Source of the DNA: Ampullaceana balthica
Taxonomy: Eukaryota; Mollusca; Gastropoda; Lymnaeidae
Direction of reading: 5' to 3'
Length of the DNA: 64,000 nt
Assembly (NCBI GenBank): GCA_944989445.1
Contig: CALYLW010001367.1
Coordinates: 62,001 to 126,000 of the forward strand
The first letter of the stretch is position 1, and every line of letters starts with the position of its first letter. The notes under the pieces are model-generated. The model saw only the letters and a list, made by a program, of their open reading frames with translations. It was not told the origin of the DNA and ran no database searches. The translations under genes and the position numbers were made by a program. Positions 53,801 to 57,678 of the stretch are shown piece after piece.

Positions 53801-56800
53801 AGAGTGAAGCAGCATGCTCTCAGACATCTGAATACGATGTAGACATACTTCTTATTTTTAGAAGCCTCTAGTGATTCCAGAAAGCCTTTAGACTAAACAT
53901 AGACATTCATCACTCATGAAAATTTTAAATGTCTTTTTTCTTCTTCTAGATTTGAAGGAGGAGGAAGAAGTTACTATGAGCAAACTCACGAGAATTATTA
54001 ACCATTCATTCGACAGGTATGGATATTGTCATTTTTTTCAGCTTACATCAGTCAGATTATTACACAACGATACAGTAGCTAAACAATAATACATGAAGGT
54101 AAATACTACAAAACAAACTGCGACTGAAATGTTTCGCTATCACAACTCTGTATTATGATTCATTCTATAATTTTGAAAGTTTGTTTAACATATTAACAAC
54201 ATTTAAATGACGTGCAAATTAACGGTTTAATAAATTTTAAAGAAGAAGCCCTATGTATACTGCATAAAGCATTTGTCGAATAGAGTCGTGTAATGAATTT
54301 TATCCACTTATAATTTGTGTATCCATTTTTTCCCAGCCTTAAGGAATCTCTGACAAGAAAGACTGATGGTAAAGGTGAAGACAAATTATTTTAAGCAAAA
54401 TTTGTTAACAAAATATCCTTTACTTGGTGTCAAACTTATTATAATGTTCTGATGTATTCACTTAAAGTGAACAAAATGTGAAAAAAATTTGGATTTCTTT
54501 AAATTTCTATACGTGAAAAAAAATCCATTATCATGAAAAAAATTACTGTGTCAGAAATCAATTTTAAAAAAATAAGATCTTATGTCTACGCAATGCATCT
54601 GATTAGATTTGTGCAGACATTCAAATAAATGTTCAAGTATGCTAATCGTTTACGTTCTTTCCTTGTGCTGTTAAAGACGGGGGTTTGAGCCTCGGAAAGA
54701 CTATATTATTGAAGTTCTGACGCTTTTGTTTTTTCATTGGAAAAAGTCATTATTAGGTGGACATGTGATAAAAGGAGAGTGCCGCATGAATATTTCATAA
54801 ACGTTCTTTAAGTGCTGTTTCAATGTCTGTAGCGATGGTCTGATGGTACGATGTGGCGCTGCCTATCTGATGGAGGAGAAGAGTTGATTATATTAATTCG
54901 TAGCGTCTGCTTGTCTGTCGCAAAAACTTTGGATCTATTTGTAACCCGCTTCCCGGTATCCTATCGAGCTGAAATTTTGCAGGCAGACTCGTGGCGACGA
55001 TAAAAATTATTTATCAAAATTTTGCATCGATCGAAAGTACTGTAATTAAATAAATGAATTTTTATATTATCTCTAGGTATCTCTAGCATGTACGTTTTTA
55101 TGCTAGTCTGTCGCGCGATGCGTATTATATTGAGCATAATTTTAGTTATGTCTCATATATAAGGGATTTATAGTGAAAAACTATAACTTCTACGGGTTTT
55201 GTTTATTTCTCCTTCTAATTTTCATTTTTTTTTGTTGCTTTAACTGTTTTAAAATAAAGAGGGACATTTTGTGTTTTAAACAGCTGAGCGCGAAATCCGT
55301 ATCTGTGTAGAAAAGATTCAAGAGACAAGAGCGCAGGAGAAGAAGGAACAAGAAAAAGACAACACGACACAAACCCCTCGCCATTCAACAGGTCTGTTTA
55401 GAAACGCTGCACAATTCTAATTCATACGTAGTTGTTGTACTCTTCCTTGACCCAATCTCTATCACTTAGTCTTTTCTGAACTCAACAATTTGTGGCTTGT
55501 TCCTGTGATATAAAAAAACAAAACAAAAACAAAACAAACTATATAGGTGATGTGGAAGGAATTCGTTTAAGAAATCTATTAAAATATAAGTAAGGCTAGA
55601 CCATAACAGGGACTCGAAATGCTGACATAACTGCCAAGCCTCTGAAACAGAACTACACCTGTTAACTTCGTGTCCCACGCTAGACATAGCCGTGCAGGTT
55701 AGGGAGGCAAAAGAGTCCCAAGTGAAGACAGTGTTGTATGGCACTGCTCAGCAGATGGAGCAGGTTGCCCAGGTATTAGCCAAGGCCTTAAGAGACTAAG
55801 TCTCAGGCCAAAAGAATATGTAGAAGAAGAATTAAGGTATTAAGTTACACGGACCTAAACTGGATATGTGATCCTAAAATTAAATTGCCCTGTACCTGCT
55901 ATCACTGGATACTTATAACCAACGGTTACATTACTTTTATATATTTTTTGTATTAAACACATACAAATATATACATGTGTAAATAAACTAATAAATAAAT
56001 ATACACATAGTTATTTTTCAAAAGTTATCTTTGAATTTTTATTTATTCAACTCTCTCAAAGATGTCGCTGGTAAAATGGGCCTTGTCATAATATGGAGGA
56101 AATCTATTGATATAAATATTATATCTATATTTATGTTTTGTAAGGACACATTTCATAAAAATATAATAAAAGATACGAGTCAATATGTAAATGTAGGTGT
56201 ACTGAGAAGGATGTATCTTGTCAGCTATTTGTTAATTCTTCGTTAATTTAAGACAGCATATTGGACTTGAAAAAGGAAAAACAGTTTCGTAATTTTGCTA
56301 TGTAACAACTTTGAGAACATAGTGATTCGACTGTATTTATGCTTCAAAACATTGTTCCACTAAAATGTAATATAAAAATAGAACATTACTCATTGAGCTA
56401 TGAAGTTTTCCGGTTTTAGAAATGACAAACCCTATAACGTCAATTTTAAAAAATAACATACATTCATATAAAAAGTGTGATTTATTTCCTGTTTAAAAAA
56501 TGAAGAAGTGATTTATATTTGTAACTAGCAGACCCATCGTGCGTTGCAACGATCACGAGCTAAAATGTGATTAGAGAAGAGCCTTAGTTCGATCACCGTT
56601 GGTATAGACATTGCAGTAACATTTTCACCGGTGCAATGTTACTACCCAGGTAACCGCACGGCAACGGGTTCCCGGGTACCCAATGACAGGCCTACTTATG
56701 ACACCATAAATTTAAATTTTTGGCTTTAATCGAAATTAGCTATTAATTAATCGTTAATTTTTTATAAAAAACTATTAAATTTAAATTAATCATTAACAGC

Positions 56801-57678
56801 CCTACTATTTACTATATGTTTTAAATCAATTCTAAATCCTAAGCGAATTCTGTTTCCTTTGTTTTGTTAAGTAATAGTGCCTATCTTTCTTCTTTTTCTG
56901 TTTAAAAAAAATTATACTAAATTAGTTTCCATAATATAGTATGTATTATATAATGTAAATATAAGTTTAAATCATTGTGTTCATTTATTTGTACTGATGA
57001 AGGCACTAGCCGAAATGTCTACTTGTGTATTTGACTATCAAAAAAGCTAAACTTTATTATTTTGATCTCACAATTGGTTTGTGTTCTTGTATTTTATTTA
57101 AAAGCTTTATCGCAGTCCTATTCTATGTGATATATTGCTCCCTCATAGATAAGACAGAAGACAGACAAGGGCCAAGGGATGAGGAGAGGAATGTCGCACG
57201 CCTCTCCCAGACAGACGTTCGTAGAATTGCCGCGGAGGTCGCGAAAATGTTGAGACATTCAGAGTCAGCAGAGCGCTTCTCAGAGACGGCCTCAATATAC
57301 AGGCCGGCCAGAGATTTCATTGGTCGCAACAGGGATCAGAGTTCATTACAAACTGACCACCTAACAGAGGAGGCAGCTCTAGTCGTACTCAGAACACCTG
57401 GTCAAGGTAGCATAATTCTATAATTAATATACAGCAACAATAATAAAGTAATCTTAAGTTTCAGATCTTTATCGAACTGTTAACTGTTACGTAGATCTTT
57501 CATTTTTCACTTAAGATGGACATTTGAAGTATATTAAAATCCTCAGTACTTCTAAATTACATAGTTACATTAATTTCAATAAAAATGTTTCCTTCATATT
57601 ACAGAATCCAGCGTAATGTCAGAAGGAACAGGAAAATTAACCATCAGCCGGGCAAGGACAAGGTTATTTGCTATGTAA
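14230..57678 (+). CDS. TRPM: Gene B: TRPM-family cation channel, 28-exon model
   Basis: Members of this family are tetrameric plasma-membrane cation channels. The model joins 28 exons with GT-AG borders, and phases agree through the whole chain if two weak donors are accepted (exons 9 and 21). It gives about 1,143 residues, close to TRPM4/5 length. Seen: an N-terminal TRPM homology region (about 1-610), S1-S6 (about 618-873) with pore motif FGEFFLDELD and a conserved outer-pore cysteine pair, a TRP helix (IWHYQKFQL) right after S6, then a highly charged tail. Neither a C-terminal kinase nor a NUDT9-like domain is visible. The start is uncertain: the ATG at 14230 is the first in frame, but a 5' exon may lie upstream. 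The similarity to TRPM4/5 is my reading of the pore and S1-S4. Cation-channel function is inferred from family. Confidence 0.85.
14456..14590 (+). repeat. Tandem array of splice-donor-like units
   Basis: The exon 1 border (ttcacgctg|gtaagt) recurs at 29-30-bp spacing. Donor-like GT positions are 14464, 14494, 14523, 14552 and, degenerate, 14582. Units read aattcacgcag|gtaagtgacg. Using a later donor would bring in an in-frame TAA right after the first. Confidence 0.85.
14741..14836 (+). CDS. Gene B exon 2
   Basis: 32 residues (FYCIPSYGDDNEGHPLELGE...) between tcttgcag and CCACAG|gtaaca. It corresponds to the start of TRPM homology region 1, where family members carry a short motif before an 'LIxVxGG' strand. 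Confidence 0.75.
15519..15975 (+). mobile_element. MITE copy 1 (CCTTTATAT family)
   Basis: Begins aatcctttatattaactcg and ends cataaaggatttatag, an inverted repeat of about 12 bp. The internal landmarks gatcgatttttaaccca, agctagcgagctgaaatt and bcgtattataatgaac-like units are shared with all other copies. No coding capacity. Confidence 0.75.
15984..16205 (+). mobile_element. MITE copy 2, truncated, next to copy 1
   Basis: Same left end and landmarks as its neighbour but lacks the right half. The two are head to tail, separated by a few bases. Confidence 0.7.
16637..16727 (+). CDS. Gene B exon 3
   Basis: IIVRLSSAQQLTKGVITKVS... between attttag and AGAG|gtaata, phase 0 to 1. It fits the TRPM strand-helix unit that usually reads LI-x-V-x-GG, but the glycines are replaced here, so the region is divergent. 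Confidence 0.75.
17100..17190. repeat. Stand-alone LINE 3' tail
   Basis: Contains actccagctagtagctggg and caaagcgcttcacacat, similar to the 3' tail of the CR1/L2-like LINE near 41720, in opposite orientation and without coding sequence. Confidence 0.5.
17834..17978. mobile_element. hAT MITE, 145 bp
   Basis: Inverted ends CAGGGGCGGATTAA and TTAATCCGCCACTG are flanked by an exact 8-bp duplication TGTGAAAT. Too short to code. It is nested in a longer repeat also found near 17450-17520 and 22970-23050 (ctttgtgtacatttcag...). Confidence 0.85.
18336..18478 (+). CDS. Gene B exon 4
   Basis: ESFLLLIEGGDELFTYFGEI... then VTAIGVRSLEDFERLV. Aligns with the TRPM nucleotide-fold segment (family pattern 'AWIxTGG...VGxAL... 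AIGIAPWG'). The GG is kept, but the following residues differ. Acceptor ttcacag, donor GAG|gtatgt, phases 1 and 0. Confidence 0.8.
18538..18615 (-). repeat. 3' tail of CR1-like LINE
   Basis: (ttatc)n followed by tgctccttctttacagaag, the same tail that ends the LINE fragment at 26100-26915. No coding part is present. Confidence 0.55.
18681..19298. mobile_element. Harbinger-like MITE (GGCCGTCCATAAA ends)
   Basis: Left end ggcgccgtccataaataacgtcac and right end gtgacgtcatttatgggcggcc are inverted repeats related to the two larger elements at 22415 and 46723. The interior is mostly a 10-bp satellite and AT-rich filler. Confidence 0.7.
18739..18946. repeat. 10-bp satellite, about 20 copies
   Basis: Unit gtgtgacgat, with gtgcgacgat variants, lies inside the MITE next to its left end. 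The unit resembles the gtgacgtcat of the element's own terminal repeat, from which it may have grown. Confidence 0.9.
19516..20030. repeat. 12-bp minisatellite, about 42 copies
   Basis: Unit ggtttggtggag in the intron between exons 4 and 5, nearly perfect, with rare variants (ggatgttt at about 19618 and 19860; gagattt at about 19520 and 19818). It decays into ggtgaagcttggtggggata-type units up to about 20215. Because 12 is a multiple of three, long frames appear on both strands; they are artefacts. Confidence 0.95.
20227..20847. mobile_element. hAT-like transposon (GGCGGATTAA family)
   Basis: Ends ctatggcggattaa and ttaatccgcccctg with an exact 8-bp duplication CCTCACCG on both sides. Same family as the 145-bp MITE at 17834. 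The interior shares gaatccctgaaaatatca with a third copy at about 45550. No intact transposase is seen. Confidence 0.8.
21002..21294 (+). mobile_element. MITE copy 3 (CCTTTATAT family), short
   Basis: Left end aaatcctttatattaactcg and right end atataaaggatttatag. It lacks part of the internal bcgtattat-type repeats present in longer copies. Confidence 0.7.
21390..21522 (+). CDS. Gene B exon 5
   Basis: KPTYKHKPLDVRNTKDQKRS... then LFRYLVFSSSKLSFT, between ttctag and AAAG|gtattt, phase 0 to 1. Position fits the TRPM N-terminal region, but I see no diagnostic motif. Confidence 0.7.
21643..21809 (+). CDS. Gene B exon 6
   Basis: Only the acceptor actccag at 21642 gives the phase needed by exon 5. 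It then reads LPQVSNITKRTGIGIVHMLK... to CAIVLSDDDATNQ and ends CTAAAA|gtaagt. Resembles the TRPM segment with 'VxLVVEGG ... PVVxCDGSG' but is strongly diverged. Confidence 0.7.
22415..24350 (-). mobile_element. Harbinger-like transposon copy 1 (1.9 kb) with C2H2 ORF
   Basis: Inverted ends GGGGCCGTCCATAAAGTACG and CGTACTTTATGGACGGCCCC with TTA on both sides, a 3-bp TWA-type duplication. The interior matches 46723-48587 in opposite orientation. Relative to that copy, about 380 bp (22785-23155) are extra. It carries the minus-strand C2H2 ORF listed next. No Harbinger transposase was recognised. Confidence 0.8.
23471..23815 (-). CDS. Transposon-borne ORF with one C2H2 zinc finger
   Basis: 114 codons on the minus strand. 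A finger LCKVCHLYFASQTMLKKHTG followed by QH gives C-x2-C-x12-H-x3-H. After it comes a basic, glutamine-rich tail (TSRRQREPMAVIARRENAHT). Upstream, another frame reads ADSHKCPSLIVVQTLKFDDI, so the original protein was longer and a frameshift separates the two parts. Function unknown; nucleic-acid binding is only inferred from the finger. Confidence 0.55.
   Translation of the reverse strand: MMTSCRGQQEFSKYNHMITSLFDRLCKVCHLYFASQTMLKKHTGQHRARAQENVATQTVPESTQIKSIRPLRITSRRQREPMAVIARRENAHTEAVDWLDEDELICLQLPSRKR
24716..24846 (+). CDS. Gene B exon 7, lysine-rich
   Basis: YKLDKTKKEDKEKSKDSKTN... ending DPIKVETNR, between ctttcag and ACAG|gtttga, phase 0 to 2. Highly charged and probably a disordered loop in the cytoplasmic N-terminal region. 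Support is phase and splice sites rather than a motif. Confidence 0.7.
24897..25035 (-). mobile_element. Penelope-like terminal fragment
   Basis: gcctgacaagacgccacaaaa, then gaacgcc...cagaaagccttcgtca, parallels the terminal part of the Penelope relic at 44343-44460 (cctgacaggacgtaacacaa, gtttcggcaaacagccttcc). No coding sequence. Confidence 0.5.
25398..25480 (+). CDS. Gene B exon 8
   Basis: LSNNKLISELTLEQARRRGR ITSEIFK between atcaacag and AAAG|gtagta, phases 2 and 1. Helical in character, consistent with the TRPM ankyrin-like helical region that follows the nucleotide fold. Confidence 0.7.
25598..25692. repeat. (AG)n microsatellite
   Basis: About 80 bp of uninterrupted ag followed by an imperfect end. 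A shorter (ag) run occurs at 27193-27215. Confidence 0.95.
26100..26915 (-). mobile_element. CR1-like non-LTR retrotransposon, 5'-truncated
   Basis: The minus-strand frame 26903-26184 encodes the last part of a reverse transcriptase and its C-terminal domain (CQLLRVTKKKKQ, AKYFGVIINEKLSWNPHVN, LVRPVLEYASSVWDP, LEQIQKRAARFI, IRAWNGLPEE). The frame is open for 239 codons. The 3' tail reads cttctgtatagaaggagcgtctg then gataagataag. The 5' truncation lies within about 15 bp of the exon 9 acceptor. Confidence 0.8.
26932..27026 (+). CDS. Gene B exon 9
   Basis: After tatttacacag it reads LKHHHQLDEGKLDCFLLRMT... LDYEHEGE, phase 1. The strong donor GAG|gtaatg leaves phase 0, which does not fit exon 10. 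The weak donor GGA|gtttag at 27041 gives phase 2, which does, adding VMRV. The junction to exon 10 is therefore unresolved. Confidence 0.65.
27454..27631 (+). CDS. Gene B exon 10, TRPM helical repeat segment
   Basis: MMLKRIDYLRQAITWDFETI... VRSRHNFLSYMIQRNVD. This fits the family segment 'LAWNRVDIARxxIF...W...LE.A...AL..DR.xFVxLLLExGV'. Donor GCTAAG|gtaaat, phase 0. The acceptor aatgtgag is weak. The frame continues open past the donor into a gtgagtggtggt repeat, which I treat as intron. Confidence 0.75.
27735..27885. repeat. gtgagtggtggtggta tandem repeat
   Basis: About nine imperfect 15-18-bp units just downstream of the exon 10 donor. Confidence 0.85.
28346..28394 (+). CDS. Gene B exon 11 (49 nt)
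   Basis: FDGDFYKYNNNFDKFL between tttcag and TTAT|gtaagt, phase 0 to 1. It joins directly to exon 12. Confidence 0.7.
28854..29314 (+). mobile_element. MITE copy 4 (CCTTTATAT family)
   Basis: Left end aaatcctttatattaactcg, right end tataaaggatttata, inserted near the left end of the 4-kb hAT. Confidence 0.75.
29360..30885 (+). pseudogene. Decayed hAT transposase, GTF2IRD2-like (Charlie8) type
   Basis: Begins after an element end cagggattggcaaactact. The clearest piece (30181-30489) reads LNELNVKLHGNILFAHKMYV, then KSFRAKFSLFSRQAGENRFC HFPVL, a pattern I recognise from this transposase lineage. Multiple stops and frameshifts on both sides. Nested in the larger hAT. Confidence 0.65.
31080..32420 (-). 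pseudogene. Decayed hAT transposase, ZBED5/FAM200-like
   Basis: Broken minus-strand frames in collinear order: MFSIQLDESTFPGNEALLLS FVRF (32117-31857), YYIIHRKHLVAKNLSARLHN (within 31893-31696), EEFNRLLLHSEVRWFSKG (about 31660), and a C-terminal PDWIVDPF...SPQLQEDLMELTTN (about 31260-31190). All are family hallmarks. Stops and frameshifts make it non-functional. Confidence 0.75.
32955..32981 (+). CDS. Gene B exon 12 (27-nt microexon)
   Basis: GHKDVFYQ between tatttcag and CAAG|gtaata. Phase 1 on both sides joins it to exon 11 (…DKFLF) and exon 13. Phase agreement and good splice sites are the support. Confidence 0.65.
33185..33275 (-). repeat. LINE 3' tail with (AAT)n
   Basis: (aat)n then tttataaagcacaatacccca...cacagcgctttacat, a diverged copy of the CR1/L2-like tail near 41720. 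Confidence 0.6.
33504..33583 (+). CDS. Gene B exon 13
   Basis: AFFELFKHSIGSINLDGALF FWTQLS between taatacag and TCT|gtgagt, phase 1 to 0. Matches the TRPM pattern 'PFNDLFLWAVLxxRxxMAxFFW'. Confidence 0.85.
33609..34094 (+). mobile_element. MITE copy 5 (CCTTTATAT family) with (CT)n
   Basis: Left end aaatctcttatattaacttc, right end atataagggatttatag. An 80-bp (ct)n microsatellite (33644-33726) is expanded just inside the left end. Confidence 0.75.
34127..34574 (+). mobile_element. MITE copy 6 (CCTTTATAT family)
   Basis: Left end aaatcccttatattaag, right end atataaaggatttgtag. Immediately follows copy 5 in the same orientation; the two share a gggcggaaaaacaaaagtaa segment not present in other copies. 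Confidence 0.75.
35770..35876 (+). CDS. Gene B exon 14
   Basis: NHLIAGALAAHGVLRCTLDQ... RIKTSK between ccttttcag and AAAAA|gtaacc, phase 0 to 2. Continues the TRPM pattern 'FFW...PIAxALxAxxxLKxLA'. Confidence 0.85.
36092..36308 (+). CDS. Gene B exon 15
   Basis: The acceptor tcctcag at 36091 gives the right phase. Reads YFQHCAIELLQQCYRRNAEH, then RQLLVEKMSEWRGESCIQLA, then FLSQEPCSDLREDVWDNY. This is the well-conserved TRPM stretch 'FxxxAxxLLxxCYxxDxxxxxxLLxxxLxxWxxxTCLxLAxxAxxxxFxxHxCxQxLLxDxW'. Confidence 0.9.
36841..37120. other. Intron 15 sequence
   Basis: AT- and G-rich stretch with short open frames. I see no homology or splice-compatible exon. Confidence 0.4.
37122..37215 (-). repeat. 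LINE 3' tail with (AAT)n
   Basis: (aat)n then agcgctgtatcccagtaag and gggctcacaccgctttacat, the reverse complement of the tail at 41720-41800. Confidence 0.7.
37535..37600 (+). CDS. Gene B exon 16, entry to S1
   Basis: KDEPFEISFHVIKPWLLFYA DL between atttccag and GACCTG|gtaaga, phase 0. It is the pre-S1 region (family pattern 'FYxAPxVKFxxN'). Confidence 0.85.
38090..38520 (-). mobile_element. RTE-like LINE fragment
   Basis: Minus strand reads MRKILQICYLEDKTNEYVFD, then IISTIKRRKLAWFGNVLRHD SLTK, the C-terminal 'KRRxLxWFGHVxRxD' region of RTE-type reverse transcriptases. Truncated on both sides and mutated. Confidence 0.75.
38900..39105 (+). repeat. Tandem array of splice-acceptor-like units before exon 17
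   Basis: The sequence just before exon 17 (tttcacattacag|at) recurs four times upstream as tttcacat(c)(a/g)cag|ataca. The AGs end at 38923, 38966, 39017, 39062 and 39105, spaced 43-51 bp, with taagttaacccatgt between units. Confidence 0.85.
39106..39237 (+). CDS. Gene B exon 17, S1-S2
   Basis: ISYILFLFLYGLLLVSGLE (S1), then FLEFYVLAFVIFFLSEEINE (S2). The acidic pair at the end of S2 matches the 'EE' of TRPM2/4/5 that helps bind intracellular calcium. Donor GAG|gtaagc, phase 0. Confidence 0.9.
39380..41015 (+). mobile_element. tRNA-derived SINE split by a hAT element
   Basis: The head (39380-39438) has tRNA-like boxes with B box ggtcacgggttcgaatctcc. After the hAT insertion the body resumes at 40801 (ttgaagacacgtattttta...) and runs through agtccacccagctcc to a tail attctgtgtagatg...gtctgtataaataagataaa. 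The body matches the SINE at 63354. Confidence 0.75.
39439..40800. mobile_element. hAT-like non-autonomous transposon inside a SINE
   Basis: Ends TAGGGCTGTCAA and TTGACAGGCCTA are inverted repeats with one mismatch. Flanks gtgaagac and ttgaagac are an 8-bp duplication with one mismatch. Sub-terminal gggtacccgggtaccc blocks occur at both ends. 1,362 bp, no intact transposase seen. Confidence 0.85.
41115..41800 (+). mobile_element. CR1/L2-like LINE 3' fragment
   Basis: MDYCNSLLSFAPKQCIEKLQ KVQNSAVRLV... then, after a frameshift near 41490, QWNSLPLHIRSIQTTKSFKT. This is the C-terminal 'DYCNxLL...QxxQNxAxRLV...W(L)P' domain of these LINEs. Tail: aagcgctgtgagaccagttcc...atacagcgctatataaataa then (att)n. 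Confidence 0.85.
41996..42430 (-). mobile_element. MITE copy 7 (CCTTTATAT family)
   Basis: Reverse orientation: begins gactataaatcctttatat and ends gagttaatataaaggattt, just upstream of exon 18. Confidence 0.75.
42539..42781 (+). CDS. Gene B exon 18, S3 and S4
   Basis: AFKLTTDKTDMFSSINTFAV LVFILAWILRWF (S3) and ARICFSLDYILFAFIILKYF (S4), ending FENVGPILIMIKDM (S4-S5 linker; the family has 'LGPxIIMVxxM'). By my alignment the S3 positions that are Asn and Asp in calcium-activated TRPMs are Ser and Asn here. Donor ATG|gtaaga, phase 0. Confidence 0.9.
42990..44200 (+). mobile_element. RTE-like LINE relic
   Basis: Frames give RT motifs FGVRQGCLLSPILFKLFLER and NLRFADDIDSLAGSEYEL, then, after frameshifts near 43520 and 43690, VFLYGCEAWTLTAVLQRRIN, KKRKLRWYGHVTRTGGLAKT. 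Ends with a ttcaagttcaagtcgc tail. The 5' part (endonuclease) is missing. Confidence 0.85.
44343..45572 (-). mobile_element. Penelope-like element relic with GIY-YIG remnant
   Basis: Minus-strand frame 45572-44991 has the end of a Penelope-type reverse transcriptase (NFLDITVTL, IKPTDIHSFLLYPSSHPKCC, PFSQLLRLRRLCQS). A frameshift at about 44995 leads to CGRNRCKTCPFV...YTIVCKRCPLKYIG, the cysteine motif and start of the GIY-YIG endonuclease, followed by a stop. Inactive. Confidence 0.85.
45545..46719. mobile_element. hAT-like transposon (GGCGGATTAA family), large copy
   Basis: Shares gaatccctgaaaatatca, tcttcg...cggttttttcatgaata and the right end gcagtcttaatcaccccctg with the element at 20227. 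The left end was not located with certainty. Its right end is abutted by the Harbinger-like element. Confidence 0.6.
46723..48587 (+). mobile_element. Harbinger-like transposon copy 2 (1.9 kb) with C2H2 ORF
   Basis: Ends ggggccgtccataaagtac and gtactttatggacggcccc, flanked by taa and caa. Reverse complement of 22415-24350 over most of its length. Contains a sub-block of ccggcaaatccgg / gccggatttatgaagtgaaa motifs (48100-48370) shared with the other copy. Confidence 0.8.
47267..47575 (+). pseudogene. Second copy of the transposon-borne C2H2 ORF, finger damaged
   Basis: About 90% like the ORF at 23471-23815 by eye. The finger reads LCKVGHLYLASQTILKKHTG, so the second cysteine has become glycine. 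A stop comes 11 residues earlier (after WLNED). Confidence 0.6.
48659..48839 (+). CDS. Gene B exon 19, S5 and pore
   Basis: VVETLRFLIILTVFFAAYVV (S5), then WRFFFYFLRKGFWSMFGEFF LDELDAS (pore helix and filter). FGEFFLDELD parallels the TRPM4/5 'FGQIPxxxxD' filter, with Gln replaced by Glu. Acceptor aaaacag, donor AGTG|gtaaat, phase 0 to 1. Confidence 0.9.
48940..49750. repeat. Degenerate tandem repeat, about 22-25-bp unit
   Basis: About 30 imperfect units of gtgtggtcaagatctattttta starting 100 bp after the exon 19 donor. The open frames here are repeat by-products. Confidence 0.8.
49852..50328 (-). mobile_element. MITE copy 8 (CCTTTATAT family)
   Basis: Reverse orientation: starts tttgactataaatgcttta and ends gagttaatataaaggattta. 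About 35 bp before the next copy. Confidence 0.75.
50363..50843 (-). mobile_element. MITE copy 9 (CCTTTATAT family)
   Basis: Same orientation and close sequence to copy 8: starts tttttgactataaatcctt, ends gagctattataaaggattt. The pair may be a local duplication. Confidence 0.75.
51163..51316 (+). CDS. Gene B exon 20, outer pore and S6
   Basis: DDCTNNATLYNSFETPRCPS holds the two cysteines that form the conserved outer-pore disulfide in TRPMs. MLLAVYIIFIQILLFSLLIA is S6, ending LIALF[N]. Acceptor caacag, donor TTCAA|gtgagt, phase 1 to 2. Confidence 0.92.
51318..51428. repeat. 21-bp tandem repeat, about five units
   Basis: gatgttgacttttaaagta units start immediately at the exon 20 donor. Confidence 0.8.
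52300..52451 (+). CDS. Gene B exon 21, TRP helix
   Basis: STIAETEKRREMIWHYQKFQ... YTQSYFPLVPWTLVRPFF, matching the family 'FNxTFxxVxxxxDxxWKFQRYxLVxEYHxRPxLPPPxI'. A strong donor at AGTAG|gtacca leaves phase 2 and a stop in the next exon. The site TTTA|gtaggt at 52452 gives phase 1 and an open join, so I use it. Confidence 0.82.
52724..52808 (+). CDS. Gene B exon 22
   Basis: EDVDLSSDLKDFERGCAKDL IDNIDNG between cccccag and GGCAG|gtaaaa. Resembles the TRPM post-TRP segment 'xxLxxFExxCxxxY'. Confidence 0.8.
53378..53412 (+). CDS. Gene B exon 23 (35 nt)
   Basis: SIFKELKRARSR between atctacag and CGAG|gtgagt, phase 2 to 1. Basic helix in the C-terminal tail. Confidence 0.72.
53950..54016 (+). 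CDS. Gene B exon 24
   Basis: DLKEEEEVTMSKLTRIINHS FDR; the paralogous exon in gene A supports it as coding. Acceptor cttctag, donor ACAG|gtatgg. Confidence 0.85.
54337..54368 (+). CDS. Gene B exon 25 (32 nt)
   Basis: LKESLTRKTD between tcccag and GATG|gtaaag. Conserved in gene A with two substitutions. Confidence 0.8.
54886..55173 (+). mobile_element. MITE copy 10 (CCTTTATAT family), only in gene B
   Basis: Begins gattatattaattcg right after gatggaggagaagagt. The matching gene A intron (about 2233-2250) continues without it, so it inserted after the duplication. Ends atataagggatttatag. Confidence 0.75.
55284..55391 (+). CDS. Gene B exon 26
   Basis: AEREIRICVEKIQETRAQEK KEQEKDNTTQ..., alternating acidic and basic, probably helical (coiled-coil-like). 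The gene A copy is two codons shorter. Donor ACAG|gtctgt. Confidence 0.85.
56524..56815. mobile_element. Fragments of two hAT families side by side
   Basis: 56600-56692 ends like the element at 39439 (cggcaacgggttcccgggta, caatgacaggccta). 56710-56815 ends like the element at 1457 (attaattaatcgttaattt, cattaacagcccta). Both are truncated. This part of the intron is missing from gene A. Confidence 0.6.
57149..57406 (+). CDS. Gene B exon 27
   Basis: 86 residues, starting DKTEDRQGPRDEERNVARLS, with TDVRRIAAEVAKMLRHSESA and SETASIYRPARDFIGRNRD. Cytoplasmic tail. Acceptor cctcatag, donor CAAG|gtagca. Conserved in gene A, apart from the missing first seven residues. Confidence 0.85.
57605..57678 (+). 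CDS. Gene B last exon
   Basis: ESSVMSEGTGKLTISRARTR LFAM then TAA. The bases around the stop form TAT|gtaagc, a good donor, in both paralogues. I take the stop as real because the flank beyond has no recognisable exon. Confidence 0.72.
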